A stretch of DNA of 64,000 nucleotides, taken from assembly GCA_965243185.1 (NCBI GenBank), contig OZ251531.1, positions 744,001-808,000 on the forward strand, written 5' to 3'. The notes below the pieces were generated by a model. It had not been told where the DNA came from. It ran no database searches and saw only the letters and a list, made by a program, of their open reading frames with translations. The DNA is from CBDBCU01 sp965243185. Lineage in GTDB: Bacteria > Chloroflexota > Dehalococcoidia > Lucifugimonadales > UBA3495. Position 1 is the first letter of the stretch. Each line of letters starts with the position of its first letter. Of the stretch, positions 34,776-43,583 are shown in pieces. The translations under genes were made by a program, and so were the position numbers.

Positions 34776-35840
34776 TCACCGCGCTACCCCATCGTTAGCG
34801 CGAACCGCCCCACTCCCCCCATACAAATGACACGCCACCCAATGCCCCGGCTCCGCCTCCCCCAACACCGGCGCCGTCCCCGCACACACCTCCATCGCCT
34901 CCGGACACCGCGCATAAAACCGACACCCCGCCGGCGGCTCCAACGGACTCGGCACCTCCCCGGTCAGCACAATCTCCTCCCGCGGCGCTCCCGGCCGCGC
35001 CGGGAGCGCCGCCGACAGCAGCGCCCGCGTATAAGGATGCAGCGGATTCGTGAACACCGCCCGCGCGCTTGCCCGCTCCGCCAACTGCCCCAAATACATC
35101 ACCCCCACCGCGTCGCTTAAAAACCGCACCGTCCCCAAATCATGCGCGATCAGCAGATAACTCAGCCCTAGCTCCCGTTGCAGCCCCTTCAGCAAATTGA
35201 TAATCTGCGCCCGGATCGACGCATCCAACGCCGAAACCGGCTCATCCAAAATCATCAACCGCGGCGCCGCCGCCAACGCCCGCGCAATCGCAATCCGCTG
35301 CCGCTGCCCCCCGCTGAACTCATGCGGATAATTCCCCGCGCTCGCCGCGCTCAACCCCACCTGCCCCAACACCTCCGCCACCCGCGCCGCCGCCTGTCCC
35401 TTATCCAGATCCCGCGTAACCGCCAACGGATCCCCCACAATCTCCCCTACCCGCATCCGCGGCGACAGCGAACTGAACGGATCCTGAAACACCGCCCCCA
35501 CCGCTCCCCGATAGGCTTTCAACTCCCCACCGCGCAGCTCTCCCACCGACCGCCCCTCAAACCGGATCTCCCCCCCGGTCAACGGCTCCAACAGCAAAAT
35601 CAACTTCGCCAAAGTGGACTTCCCGCAGCCCGACTCCCCCACCAACCCGAAAGTCTCCCCCGCCGGCAGCTCAAACGAAACATCATCCACCGCCTTAACC
35701 CAGCCCACCGGCCGCCGCAGCAAAACCCCCTTATTCACCGGAAAATACTTCCGCGCCCCCTGCACCGCCAACAGCGGCTCCGGCACTGACGCCGTGTCAA
35801 CCCTCGAACCCTCAACCCCCGAACCATCCCTTGCCATCAT
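34776..35840 (-). CDS. Oligopeptide-type ABC transporter ATP-binding protein (DppF/OppF-like)
   Basis: I start at the ATG at 35840, which overlaps the stop of the upstream ATPase gene. Walker A is GESGCGKSTLAKL, the signature is EFSGGQRQRIAIARALA, Walker B is RLMILDEPVSAL, and the C-terminal oligopeptide extension contains CRFYARCPEAMEVC, typical of DppF. It pairs with DppD for ATP hydrolysis. No permease or binding protein lies next to these two genes, so they probably power the DppABC-type genes at 19712-23994. Confidence 0.94.
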   Translation of the reverse strand: MMARDGSGVEGSRVDTASVPEPLLAVQGARKYFPVNKGVLLRRPVGWVKAVDDVSFELPAGETFGLVGESGCGKSTLAKLILLLEPLTGGEIRFEGRSVGELRGGELKAYRGAVGAVFQDPFSSLSPRMRVGEIVGDPLAVTRDLDKGQAAARVAEVLGQVGLSAASAGNYPHEFSGGQRQRIAIARALAAAPRLMILDEPVSALDASIRAQIINLLKGLQRELGLSYLLIAHDLGTVRFLSDAVGVMYLGQLAERASARAVFTNPLHPYTRALLSAALPARPGAPREEIVLTGEVPSPLEPPAGCRFYARCPEAMEVCAGTAPVLGEAEPGHWVACHLYGGSGAVRANDGVAR

Positions 35841-36880
35841 ACCGCCGCCTCCCCATACAGCCAGCACGCCGCCGTATGCCCGCCCCCGGTATCCACCACC
35901 GGCGGATACTCCTCCCGGCAAATATCCATCGCCCGGTCACAGCGTGGCGCAAACGGACACCCCGCCGGCAAATCATACAACGATGGCGGCTGCCCCGGTA
36001 TCGTTGTCAGCCACTCCACCTCTACATCCGGATCCGGCAGCGACCCAATCAACGCCTGTGCATACGGATGCTTCGGCGACCGGAACAACTCCTCCGTCGC
36101 CGCCAACTCCACAATCTTGCCCGCATACATCACCGCCACCCGATCGCAAACCCGCGCCACAATCCCGAAATCATGCGTAACGAAAATCATCCCGAACCCG
36201 TGTTCCTGCTGCAAATCCTTCAACAACCGCAAATACTGCGCCTGAATCGTAACATCCAGCGACGTCGTCGGCTCATCCGCAATCAGCACCCCCGGCTCCG
36301 ACGCCAGCGCAATCGCCCCCACAATCCGCTGCCGCATCCCCCCGCTCATCTGATGCGGATAATCCCCCGCCCGCGCTTCCGGAGCTGGTATCCTTACCCA
36401 CCGCAACAGCCGCTGCACCCGCTCCCGCAAACCCTCCCCCGCCAAACCCAAATGATAATGCGCCCCCTCTCCTACCTGCTTCCCCACATTAAACACCGGA
36501 TTCAGCGAAGTCATCGGATCTTGCAGCACCATCGCCACTTCCCGACCCCGCACCTGCTCCATCTCCCGCCGCGACAACCCCAGCAAATCCCGCCCCCCCA
36601 GCCACACCTCCCCGCCCACAATCTGACCCGCCGGCTCCGGCACCAACCGCAGCAGCGACAAACAAGTAATGCTCTTTCCCGACCCCGATTCTCCCACCAA
36701 CCCCAAAGTCTCCCCCGGCTCCAGCGTAAAACTCACCCCATCCACCGCCTTAACCACCCCCCGCCGCGTATAAAAAAAGGTCCGCAGCTCCCGCACCTCC
36801 AACCGCCCGCCCGTACCGGCATCAGTAACGCCCGTCAAAACCGTAGCCGCCGCATCGTCCGTTCCCGTCAAAGCAAACAT
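35837..36880 (-). CDS. Oligopeptide-type ABC transporter ATP-binding protein (DppD/OppD-like)
   Basis: A 347-residue ATPase with Walker A GESGSGKSITCLSLLRL, signature HQMSGGMRQRIVGAIALA, Walker B VLIADEPTTSLDVTIQAQ, and the C-terminal oligopeptide-transport Cys cluster (GCPFAPRCDRAMDIC). The first 25 residues (FALTGTDDAAATVLTGVTDA) are not part of the fold, so the true start might be slightly later. It overlaps the DppF-like gene by 4 bp. Confidence 0.94.
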   Translation of the reverse strand: MFALTGTDDAAATVLTGVTDAGTGGRLEVRELRTFFYTRRGVVKAVDGVSFTLEPGETLGLVGESGSGKSITCLSLLRLVPEPAGQIVGGEVWLGGRDLLGLSRREMEQVRGREVAMVLQDPMTSLNPVFNVGKQVGEGAHYHLGLAGEGLRERVQRLLRWVRIPAPEARAGDYPHQMSGGMRQRIVGAIALASEPGVLIADEPTTSLDVTIQAQYLRLLKDLQQEHGFGMIFVTHDFGIVARVCDRVAVMYAGKIVELAATEELFRSPKHPYAQALIGSLPDPDVEVEWLTTIPGQPPSLYDLPAGCPFAPRCDRAMDICREEYPPVVDTGGGHTAACWLYGEAAV

Positions 36881-36953
36881 AACCCCCGTAAAATAGGCGC
36901 CAGCCCCGCCCTTGTCAATAGCGGCCGGTTGAAAAACCCCGGGTCTTTTAATT

Positions 36954-37045
36954 GGGAATTATATACTTTTTTACCCAGCAAACTTGAAATTTGGCTTTTA
37001 CAGCAAGTCGGACAAAGCCGGTGGGTAGAAAGGTATATAATTCCC
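36954..37045. repeat. 92-bp element with 23-bp inverted ends
   Basis: Left arm 36954-36976 (GGGAATTATATACTTTTTTA and so on) and right arm 37023-37045 are reverse complements at 21 of 23 positions. They are AT-rich in a GC-rich neighbourhood and enclose 46 bp. It may be a MITE, a transcription terminator or a promoter-bearing palindrome (each arm contains TATATA). The rest of the 36881-37293 spacer shows no gene. Confidence 0.65.
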
Positions 37046-37293
37046 TCTCCTTACTGTCTCCCCCTATCCTCCCCAGTATCGGAAACAATTAAAAGACCCT
37101 GCCGATTATTCCCTCTTTCCCCCTCTATCTATCCCTCAGGTCAAGCCGACAACCCCCCTTATCATCCCGTCAAATAATTGACCAAGAGCATTATCAGTAA
37201 TATCATATTCTACCGGAAACCGGCGGGACAAAGATACCCAAACCGACCTTTCCCGGTTTTAACTCCATCAAACCCTGCCATCCAAGGAGACCA

Positions 37294-37890
37294 ATGAACA
37301 TCACCGGAAACCGGGCCGTTGACGGGCTGCTGGTCTTGGCCCTAGTCGCCGCCTGCCTTATCGCAATACCCCTAGCCGCCAACCTGGGCTTGCTCTGGCT
37401 TTACATCGAACCCAACCCTCGCCATCTGCCCCCGGACTTGATTGAGGAGTCCATCGGCTGGGCCATCATCGGCCTCGGCGCCGGCATTATCCCGGTAGTT
37501 ATCGCCGAAACCGTCGTTTGGCAAACCAGCGAAGGCTTCTGGGAACAATACAAGGGCCTCGTTATCGGCGCCATCCTCGGCATTATTATCGGCAGCATCC
37601 TCGGCATCGTCTTTGCCATCACCCAAATGCCCAGCATCGATGGCCAGGCTATGGAAACCCGGCCGCTGGCCGCCCTGGCCGGCGGCACCGCCGGCATCTT
37701 GGGCGCCCTGGCCGGCATCCTTGCCGGCGCGGTATTGCGCCGCTACATCTTGTCCCTCTACCGTCTCCCCGACCGCGACCACCGACCCCGAATGTCCCGT
37801 CTCGCCCCGCAGAACAGCGGCACCAACACCATCAACGGCGCCGGTCAACCGGCCGCCGGCAGGAGTGGCAATGCAGGAGAACACCCTTAA
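37294..37890 (+). CDS. Four-helix membrane protein, unknown
   Basis: A 198-residue protein preceded by AAGGAG. Four hydrophobic segments are visible: near residues 10-33, 50-70 (AIIGLGAGIIPVVIAETVVW), 87-108 (VIGAILGIIIGSILGIVFAI) and 126-150 (LAGGTAGILGALAGILAGAV). Glycine-rich helices suggest tight packing. The hydrophilic C-terminus (40 residues) is cytoplasmic by the positive-inside rule. It overlaps the start of the aldolase gene by 20 bp. Function unknown. Confidence 0.7.
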   Translation: MNITGNRAVDGLLVLALVAACLIAIPLAANLGLLWLYIEPNPRHLPPDLIEESIGWAIIGLGAGIIPVVIAETVVWQTSEGFWEQYKGLVIGAILGIIIGSILGIVFAITQMPSIDGQAMETRPLAALAGGTAGILGALAGILAGAVLRRYILSLYRLPDRDHRPRMSRLAPQNSGTNTINGAGQPAAGRSGNAGEHP

Positions 37891-38653
37891 ACAAAAATTG
37901 GCCGCCGGCCAAGCCGTCTTTGGCGTAATGCTCACCTTTCCCGCCGCCCCGGTCGTCGAAATGCTCGGCGGCCTCGGCTTCGACTGGATCCTCCTCGACA
38001 ACGAACACGGCTCTATCACCGTCGACAATTCCGAGGACTTGGTGCGCGCCGCCGAACTCAGCGGCATCGCCCCCATCGTCCGCCCCATCGCCAACAAGCC
38101 GGAGTTTATCGCCCCCTTCCTCGACCGCGGCGCATGGGGCGTTCAGGTTCCCCATGTCAACACCGCCGCCGAAGCGGCCGCCGCCGTCGACGCCGTCAAA
38201 TACTACCCGGACGGACATCGCGGCATTTTCAGCCGCGGCCGCCCCGCCAACTACGGCTTTGCCGGCGCCACCGCCGATTATGTCCAGGACGCCAACCGCA
38301 ACACCCTGACCTGCCTGATGCTCGAGGAAGTAGAAGCCATCAACAACCTCGATGAACTTGTTGCCGTTGCCGGCGTCGATGTTTTCTTTATCGGCTCCGG
38401 TGACCTCTCCCAATCGATGGGCTACCCCGGCCAGCAGACCCACCCCGAAGTCCAAGCGCAAATGGAGCGCGGCGTCAGAATCATCCGCAACGCCGGCCGC
38501 TGCGCCGGCGTCAGCTGCCCCGACAACCTCGTCCCCAAGTACCTCGACCTCGGCGTCCAATACTTCCACGGCAATGTCGGCAGCCTGCTCCAAACCGCCA
38601 GCGTGGACTACCTCAAAACTATGCGGGACGCCGCGCAAAAAGCCGGCCGCTAA
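37871..38653 (+). CDS. HpcH/HpaI-type class II aldolase
   Basis: A 260-residue member of the HpcH/HpaI (2-keto-3-deoxy acid) aldolase family, which splits 4-hydroxy-2-oxo acids into pyruvate and an aldehyde. Signatures: AGQAVFGVMLTFPAAPVVEM, the catalytic His in DWILLDNEHGSI, the VRPIANKP segment, GVQVPHVNTAAEA and the metal-binding Glu in CLMLEEVEAINN. The start is the ATG at 37871 after AGGAGTGGCA. It fits a terminal step in aromatic or sugar-acid breakdown. Confidence 0.92.
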   Translation: MQENTLKQKLAAGQAVFGVMLTFPAAPVVEMLGGLGFDWILLDNEHGSITVDNSEDLVRAAELSGIAPIVRPIANKPEFIAPFLDRGAWGVQVPHVNTAAEAAAAVDAVKYYPDGHRGIFSRGRPANYGFAGATADYVQDANRNTLTCLMLEEVEAINNLDELVAVAGVDVFFIGSGDLSQSMGYPGQQTHPEVQAQMERGVRIIRNAGRCAGVSCPDNLVPKYLDLGVQYFHGNVGSLLQTASVDYLKTMRDAAQKAGR

Positions 38654-38742
38654 CCCCCGGCTGCCAGTGCAAAACCCGCCAAAAGCCCCCAATTTCCCCG
38701 TCCCAACTGCTGACACCGGCCAAACGAGGTGATAAGGTAGAA

Positions 38743-39222
38743 TTGGATGAATGGAAAATCCCTTCCTGGATACCCGACCTGCCGCGCCCCCTCATCGTGG
38801 TCATCTGGGGGCTACTGCTAATCTGGTTAGCGGTCGGCGCTTACCTTGAAAGCCTGACCAACCCCGGGCAACTCTGGTGGTACTACCTGTGGCAAGGCAG
38901 CGTCGGCGGCAACGGCTACAACGCTTGGCTCGCTACCCTGTCCCTCGGCTTCCTCACTACGGAGGTAATCATTATGATTTTCACCCTGCGCAGCAACCAG
39001 GCCCGCGTCGAACGGGCCGAAAAGGCCGCCACCGCAGCCGCGACCAAAGCCGCCGAGGAAGCGAAAAAAGCGGCAGTGGCCGCCGCCGTAGCAACGCGGC
39101 AACAGGCGTGGGAAGGCTGGAACGAGCGCCGCCTCGCCGCCGAACAGGAGGGCCGCCCCTTCACCGAACCGCCGCCGGGCCATCCCGCCGGGCTGAACGG
39201 CAGCGGCAACAGCAAACCCTAG
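38743..39222 (+). CDS. Membrane protein with Ala/Lys coiled tail and PFTEPPPG end
   Basis: A 159-residue protein with TTG start (38743) after AAGG. Two hydrophobic segments (LIVVIWGLLLIWLAVGAYLE and WLATLSLGFLTTEVIIMIFT) are followed by a coiled-coil-like Ala/Lys/Glu segment (KAATAAATKAAEEAKKAAVA). It ends WNERRLAAEQEGRPFTEPPPGHP. The tail matches the C-terminus of the membrane protein at 4416-4823. It is unlike any family I know; the arrangement suggests a shared cytoplasmic binding tail. Confidence 0.7.
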   Translation: MDEWKIPSWIPDLPRPLIVVIWGLLLIWLAVGAYLESLTNPGQLWWYYLWQGSVGGNGYNAWLATLSLGFLTTEVIIMIFTLRSNQARVERAEKAATAAATKAAEEAKKAAVAAAVATRQQAWEGWNERRLAAEQEGRPFTEPPPGHPAGLNGSGNSKP

Positions 39223-39265
39223 GCCCCAATCCCTACCTATCTTTGCCCCACCCCAAGAGGAGCCT

Positions 39266-40264
39266 ATGCACTACCGCACCCTTGGCCGCACCGGCCTCCA
39301 AGTTTCCGAAGTTGGCTTTGGCGGCGCCGGCATCGGCCATGTCTGGGGCGAAACCACCGACGCCCAATGTATCGCCGCCATTCACCAAGCCCTGGATTTG
39401 GGCATCAACTTTTTTGACACCTCCCCGATGTACGGCGGCGGCCGCTCCGAGGAAAACCTCGGCCGCGGCTTGGCCGGCCGCCGCGGCGAAGTCTATATCG
39501 CCACCAAAGTGCGCTTGCAATCCGAAACTGACCGCGCCAATCCCCAAGCCGCCGTCCGCCGCTCCGTCGCGGAAAGCCTCCGCCGCCTCAACACCGACTA
39601 CATCGACCTCCTCCAGGTCCACCACCAGGTCGGACTGACCGCCGGCCAATACCTGGCTGCCGTCGGCCCGCCGCCCCGTTACGCCCTGCTCCTGAACCAA
39701 GACGACTGCCTCAACTTGGGGCAAGCAATGGCTGACCTGGTAAAAGAGGGCCAAGTCCGCTTTATCGGTATCACCGCTTGGGACGGGCAAAAAGAAGTAG
39801 TCCGGGAACTTCTGGAAAGCGGCTGCTTTGACACCGCCCAAATCCTCTACAACCCCCTGAACCAATCCGCCCTTGCAACACCACCGCCCGGCTTTGACGA
39901 CATAGACCAAGGCCAATCCCTACCCGTCGCCCAAGCCCGGAACATTGGCGTCATCGGTATCCGCGCCCACGCCGCCGGCGCGTTAGCCGACACCCTTGAC
40001 CGTCCGGTCGCCGCCGCTTCCGAAGTAGCCCGCGACTTCACCCGCGCCCAAACCCTCCAATTCCTCAAACAAAACCCCTACGCCACTATGTCCCAAGTCG
40101 CCCTCCGCTACTGCCTCGACCAGCCCGCCATCGCCACCATCGTCCCCGGCTTCAAGTCCCCCGCCGAAGTCGCGGACGCCGCCGCCTGCTCCGATTTGCC
40201 CCCGTTGCCCGCCGAACCGGTAGCCCGCCTGAACCACTTATACGCCCGCCAATTCACCGCCTGA
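39266..40264 (+). CDS. Aldo/keto reductase family protein
   Basis: A 332-residue NAD(P)H-dependent TIM-barrel oxidoreductase. The catalytic tetrad is visible: Asp in NFFDTSPMYGGGRSEENLG (also the Tyr), Lys in VYIATKVRLQ, and His in LLQVHHQVG. The C-terminal cofactor site is around IATIVPGFKSPAEV. The substrate cannot be told; these enzymes reduce aldehydes or oxidise sugars such as galactose. It lies between the tail-motif membrane gene and a cupin gene. Confidence 0.92.
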   Translation: MHYRTLGRTGLQVSEVGFGGAGIGHVWGETTDAQCIAAIHQALDLGINFFDTSPMYGGGRSEENLGRGLAGRRGEVYIATKVRLQSETDRANPQAAVRRSVAESLRRLNTDYIDLLQVHHQVGLTAGQYLAAVGPPPRYALLLNQDDCLNLGQAMADLVKEGQVRFIGITAWDGQKEVVRELLESGCFDTAQILYNPLNQSALATPPPGFDDIDQGQSLPVAQARNIGVIGIRAHAAGALADTLDRPVAAASEVARDFTRAQTLQFLKQNPYATMSQVALRYCLDQPAIATIVPGFKSPAEVADAAACSDLPPLPAEPVARLNHLYARQFTA

Positions 40265-40360
40265 CCCCTTCGCCCGCCCGCCGGCAATGTTGCCCAACCC
40301 CGGCTTATGTTAAACTCCCCCCAGCAATCCAACATCCCCAAGTATAAGGAGAGAAAACTT

Positions 40361-40708
40361 ATGGGCGTATATCGAATGTTCACCGGCGACGACGGCGAAA
40401 CCCACATCGCGGAACTGTCGACCGACGACCTGAAAGAGATTAAGCTCGAAGGCGCGCAAATGAACTTCAGCGTCTCCCAGCGCGAACCCGGCCACTTCTC
40501 CGACTACCATCCCGCTCCCCGCCGCCGCTGGCAGGTCGGCATCGTCGGCCGCACCATCATCGGCCTCAGCGACGGCACCTCCCACGAATTCGGCCCCGGC
40601 GATGTCCGCCTCATCGAGGACACCACCGGCCGCGGCCACACCACCACCTACCCCGACGGCTTCAACATCACCCTGCAAGTAACCCCCGCCGAGGACCTCC
40701 GCCGCTAG
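40361..40708 (+). CDS. Cupin-fold protein, paralogue 1
   Basis: I start at the ATG at 40361 (after AAGGAGA). The 115-residue protein has a single cupin barrel: HFSDYHPAPRRRWQVGIVGR, a middle strand with DGTSHEFGPGDVRLIEDTTG and RGHTTTYPDG. It is clearly related to the cupin at 44167-44535 (shared APRR, GPGDV and TGxGH patterns). Cupins of this size bind small acids or metals and often act as sensors or isomerases. The reaction is unknown. Confidence 0.85.
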   Translation: MGVYRMFTGDDGETHIAELSTDDLKEIKLEGAQMNFSVSQREPGHFSDYHPAPRRRWQVGIVGRTIIGLSDGTSHEFGPGDVRLIEDTTGRGHTTTYPDGFNITLQVTPAEDLRR

Positions 40709-40814
40709 CTGGCAGCGCACCCTCGGTTCTGTTGCATTTTGCTGGGGGGAAATACCCTCTCGCGCCGGAATGACGGGTATTTCATCCATCCCCCCAGCAA
40801 AATGGAACAGAACC

Positions 40815-40914
40815 GGTTCGCGGGGTGTTGTGCCATCAGTGCAATATCGGCCTTGCCACCATCGACCGGGTAGGTTGGGCGGCGGTAGTGGCCTATATGG
40901 AAAAGGAGGCGTAG
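40815..40914 (+). pseudogene. Endonuclease VII/HNH C-terminal fragment
   Basis: Directly after the internal repeat end the frame reads VRGVLCHQCNIGLATIDRVG then WAAVVAYMEKEA and a TAG at 40912-40914. The VRGVLCHQCN motif followed by a terminal helix is the C-terminus of recombination endonuclease VII-type nucleases. The N-terminal catalytic part is absent, cut off at the repeat junction. It is followed by a ribosome-binding AAGGAGG for the next gene. Confidence 0.6.
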
Positions 40915-40916
40915 AG

Positions 40917-41204
40917 ATGGCGTGGTTAATGCGGATGACCCTAACCCTCGCGGACAAGGATGGCGGGGAGGGCAAATATACCCACGATTACCCCAGCCAT
41001 TCGGTTTGCAAGGAGGTGGTGCAGTTGACGGCCCAAGCCCAGCGTATCCTGTTTAACCTTACCTCCGCCGAGGGATGGTCGGTAACCGTTACCGCCCCGG
41101 ACGGGTCGGCGTATCGGTATGCGGCCGGGGCGGTTTGCGGGGTCTGTCAAGATTCCGAGTGTAAGCCAGATACCGGATTCAGCGCGGAGAGGCGGGAGGC
41201 GTAG
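40917..41204 (+). CDS. Small hypothetical protein within the inverted-repeat element
   Basis: A 95-residue protein starting at the ATG at 40917 after AAGGAGGCGTAGAG. The sequence begins MAWLMRMTLTLADKDGGEGK and continues with HSVCKEVVQLTAQAQRILFN and TVTAPDGSAYRYAAGAVCGV. A Cys pair, CGVCQDSEC, stands near its end. Its stop codon overlaps the first bases of the right terminal repeat. The family is unknown. Confidence 0.6.
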   Translation: MAWLMRMTLTLADKDGGEGKYTHDYPSHSVCKEVVQLTAQAQRILFNLTSAEGWSVTVTAPDGSAYRYAAGAVCGVCQDSECKPDTGFSAERREA

Positions 41205-41287
41205 GGTATTTCCTCCCAGCAAAATGCAACAGAACCGCACCTCCTCCAAAAAGGCGGGCCGTACCAAGCCCGCCTCATCTCCCCAAA

Positions 41288-41389
41288 CTCAAAAGTTTTG
41301 AGGGGGTGCGGGGGAACTTTTACAAAAGTTCCCCCGCCGTAACCTATCCTCCGGCAACCGTCATTCCCACGAAAGTGGGAATCCAGAAC
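41288..41389. repeat. Paired dispersed palindromes, types C and B
   Basis: Type C (41288-41338) has a CTCAAAAGTTTTGAG palindrome followed by GGGGGAACTT...AAGTTCCCCC. Type B (41358-41389) contains TCCCACGAAAGTGGGA. The same two units occur together at 62066-62182 and 63571-63681, and a part of type C lies at 52697-52727. These are REP-like hairpins. Confidence 0.8.
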
Positions 41390-41469
41390 CCCCAATTCCC
41401 AAAATACATCCGAAAATCCGTATCAAACTACCTTGACAACTATCATTCCATCCCCCATACTTATTACTG

Positions 41470-41885
41470 CGAGGTCAGACCTAGCCCCGGGACGCCGGGT
41501 CTCAAAACGATACGCTAGCTTACCGTGAAATACAGCTCACAGCGCGCTGTGGACGCCCTCGGCCACCGGCCGTCAAGCGTCCCGCTCCTACCCCCGGGGA
41601 ACCGGCCCAGGAATCCGTAATTCCCCAACCGGAGCCGCGGAAAACGGCAAATTCCAACCGCCGCCAAACCGCCGCCCCTTCCCTACAGGAGCTGGAGTTA
41701 CAGGTTGACTGGAGGTCGGTCAACCAACGGTAGCTGGACTGGGCCAAAACGCCGGAATGGCAACCATACCAACCGGCGCCAGTAACCAATTCAAGGTCCG
41801 TTGCCGCTAGGCAACCTGGTCGGGAAACGTCTCGCCGGATGTACGCCGATGTTCCCATTGACGCAGGCAACCCAATGACCAGACT
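41470..41885 (-). repeat. 420-bp dispersed repeat D, copy 1 (inverted relative to copy 2)
   Basis: Read on the minus strand this region aligns with 61570-61990 in several blocks, including GAGGCGGTTGGC near the beginning, TGGTATGGTTGCCATTCCGG-type and TACCGTTGGTTGACC blocks, and the conserved GGTAAGCTAGCG block at the other end. No single reading frame is kept between the copies. The whole 41237-42260 spacer of about 1 kb is filled by repeats B, C, D and otherwise noncoding DNA. Confidence 0.7.
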
Positions 41886-42260
41886 AGCCAACCGCCTCCC
41901 GCCCGGGCGGAACCTCCGGCCAGGGGTTCCGCCCCCCAGCGAACTACTACCTCATAGCAATAGTAAAACCCCAACCGCCGGGGCGGCCAAAATGCCGCCG
42001 CCCCGGCAATACCCCGTACTTGCCCCATCCATTCCTGCCTGAATCCCCGCTTAACCCGTCCCCCAATCCCCAATTCTTAATTCCTAATTCTCAATTCCCC
42101 CAAATTCCCGTCTTGACACCACAGCCGCCGCCTTGTTACGGTAAAATTACAAGCCGGCCGCTCCTGCCGCCGCATCACCCTTCCCGTACATCCCGAAACG
42201 GCCGCCGGACAGCCCATCCCAACAAAGCCCCCATCCCGGCAAAGTCGAGGTGCGCCCCCT

Positions 42261-43412
42261 ATGCTTAACTGGAACCGCCCCATCGCCAGCCTTATATCCC
42301 GCCGCCCCGCCGGCCGTCTCCTGCTGACCGCCGCCCTGGCCTTGACCCTGGCTCTAGCCTTGGCCGCCTGCTCCTCTGGCGAAACTTCCTACCGCATCGG
42401 CGCCGTCCACCCCTTGACCGGCGACGCCGCCAGCTACGGAGACCCGGTCGAACGCGTCATCGCCCGCGCCGTCCAGGACATCAATCAACAGTGGGCTGCC
42501 GACAACCGCCACCTCGAGCTGATAATGGCCGACGGCAAATGCACCCAAGCCGATGCCTTGGCCGCCGCCCAACGCCTGGTCGAAGACAGCAATGTCAAAA
42601 TCATCTACGGCGGCACCTGCTCCGACGAAACTTTGGGGATGGCCCCCTATACCGAAGCCAACGAAGTGCTGCTCCTCTCCCCCCTGTCCGAATCCAGCGA
42701 AATCTCCACCGTCGGCGATTATGTTTTCCGCAACATTCCCGCCAACTCCGCCCATGTCCAGGTTATGGCTCCCCTGCTGCTGGAACAGGGTTTCCGCCGC
42801 TTTGCCCTGTTCACCAATGACACCGCCTTTGCCCAGGATTTGCGGACTTGGTATCAAAACCTGCTGACCAGCGGCGGCGGCGAAATTGTCGCCGATGAAG
42901 TAGTACCCTCCGGTCAGGGCGACTATACCGCCCCAGCCGGCCGCATTGCCGCCGCCAACCCCGACCTGGTCATCGTCCTGCCCCAAACCATCCCGGACAT
43001 TGACTACCTGCTGACCCCGCTGCGGGACGCCGGCTATGCCGGCCCCGGCGCCACCAGTCTCGTCGCCGTCCAGGATGCCATCGACCAGTACGGCGAACTC
43101 CTCGAGGATTTCTACCTGCCGGCTTTGACCTTCAAGAGTGAAGGGCAGCCCGACTTCGCCGCCCTGCAGGACGATACCGACTGCAACCTCGACTACTACT
43201 GCGCCACCGCCTACGACGGCGTCCTCTTGATTGCCGAAATGCTCCTCGAATGCGGCGACCAAAACACCACTTGTATGCAGGAGTTCCTGTACGGCACCCA
43301 GAATTGGGACGGCAAGTATTACGGCAGCATCAGCTTCGACGAAAACGGCGACATCGCCGGCGCCTTCCGGATTAGCCAAATCCAGAACGGCCAGCCCGTC
43401 CCCGTACCCTAA
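42261..43412 (+). CDS. Periplasmic-binding lipoprotein, branched-chain amino-acid type (LivK-like)
   Basis: A 383-residue lipoprotein with signal ending LALALAACSSGE (Cys 37). The type I periplasmic-binding fold is visible in YRIGAVHPLTGDAASYGDPV, VKIIYGGTCSDETLGMAPYT, LLLSPLSESSEISTVGDYVF and DLVIVLPQTIPDIDYLLTPL. It binds a small ligand such as an amino acid or amide outside the membrane. No ABC permease or ATPase of the Liv type is adjacent, so it may serve a distant transporter or a sensor. Confidence 0.88.
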   Translation: MLNWNRPIASLISRRPAGRLLLTAALALTLALALAACSSGETSYRIGAVHPLTGDAASYGDPVERVIARAVQDINQQWAADNRHLELIMADGKCTQADALAAAQRLVEDSNVKIIYGGTCSDETLGMAPYTEANEVLLLSPLSESSEISTVGDYVFRNIPANSAHVQVMAPLLLEQGFRRFALFTNDTAFAQDLRTWYQNLLTSGGGEIVADEVVPSGQGDYTAPAGRIAAANPDLVIVLPQTIPDIDYLLTPLRDAGYAGPGATSLVAVQDAIDQYGELLEDFYLPALTFKSEGQPDFAALQDDTDCNLDYYCATAYDGVLLIAEMLLECGDQNTTCMQEFLYGTQNWDGKYYGSISFDENGDIAGAFRISQIQNGQPVPVP

Positions 43413-43583
43413 TTCCTACCCAACCCCCTTTCCATCCCGCCAGCCAATACAAAGCGTCCCCGGCAATGCCGGGGACGCTCCCAACCAAGGCTATCGCATA
43501 TAGAAATCGTCTTCGACGCTGCCGCCGAGTTTGCCGCCGCGCCCGCCGGTTAGCCGGACGGATTAAGCGGCCTATTACGGTTT

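Larger units (their letters stand above)
40725..41236. mobile_element. 512-bp element with 33-bp terminal inverted repeats and an internal end copy
   Basis: The left end (40725-40757, GGTTCTGTTGCATTTTGCTG and so on) and the right end (41204-41236) are reverse complements at 32 of 33 positions. A third end sequence in the right-end orientation lies inside at 40790-40814, so 40725-40814 could also be a 90-bp unit. The ends match those of the 169-bp element at 1535-1703. The sequence GCACC next to both outer ends may be a target duplication. It holds an endonuclease VII-like fragment and a 95-residue gene. Confidence 0.75.

Noticed and set aside
41520..42073. Minus-strand frames in repeat D copy 1
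   Set aside because: The frame is not kept in the second copy at 61570-61990, so coding is unlikely.
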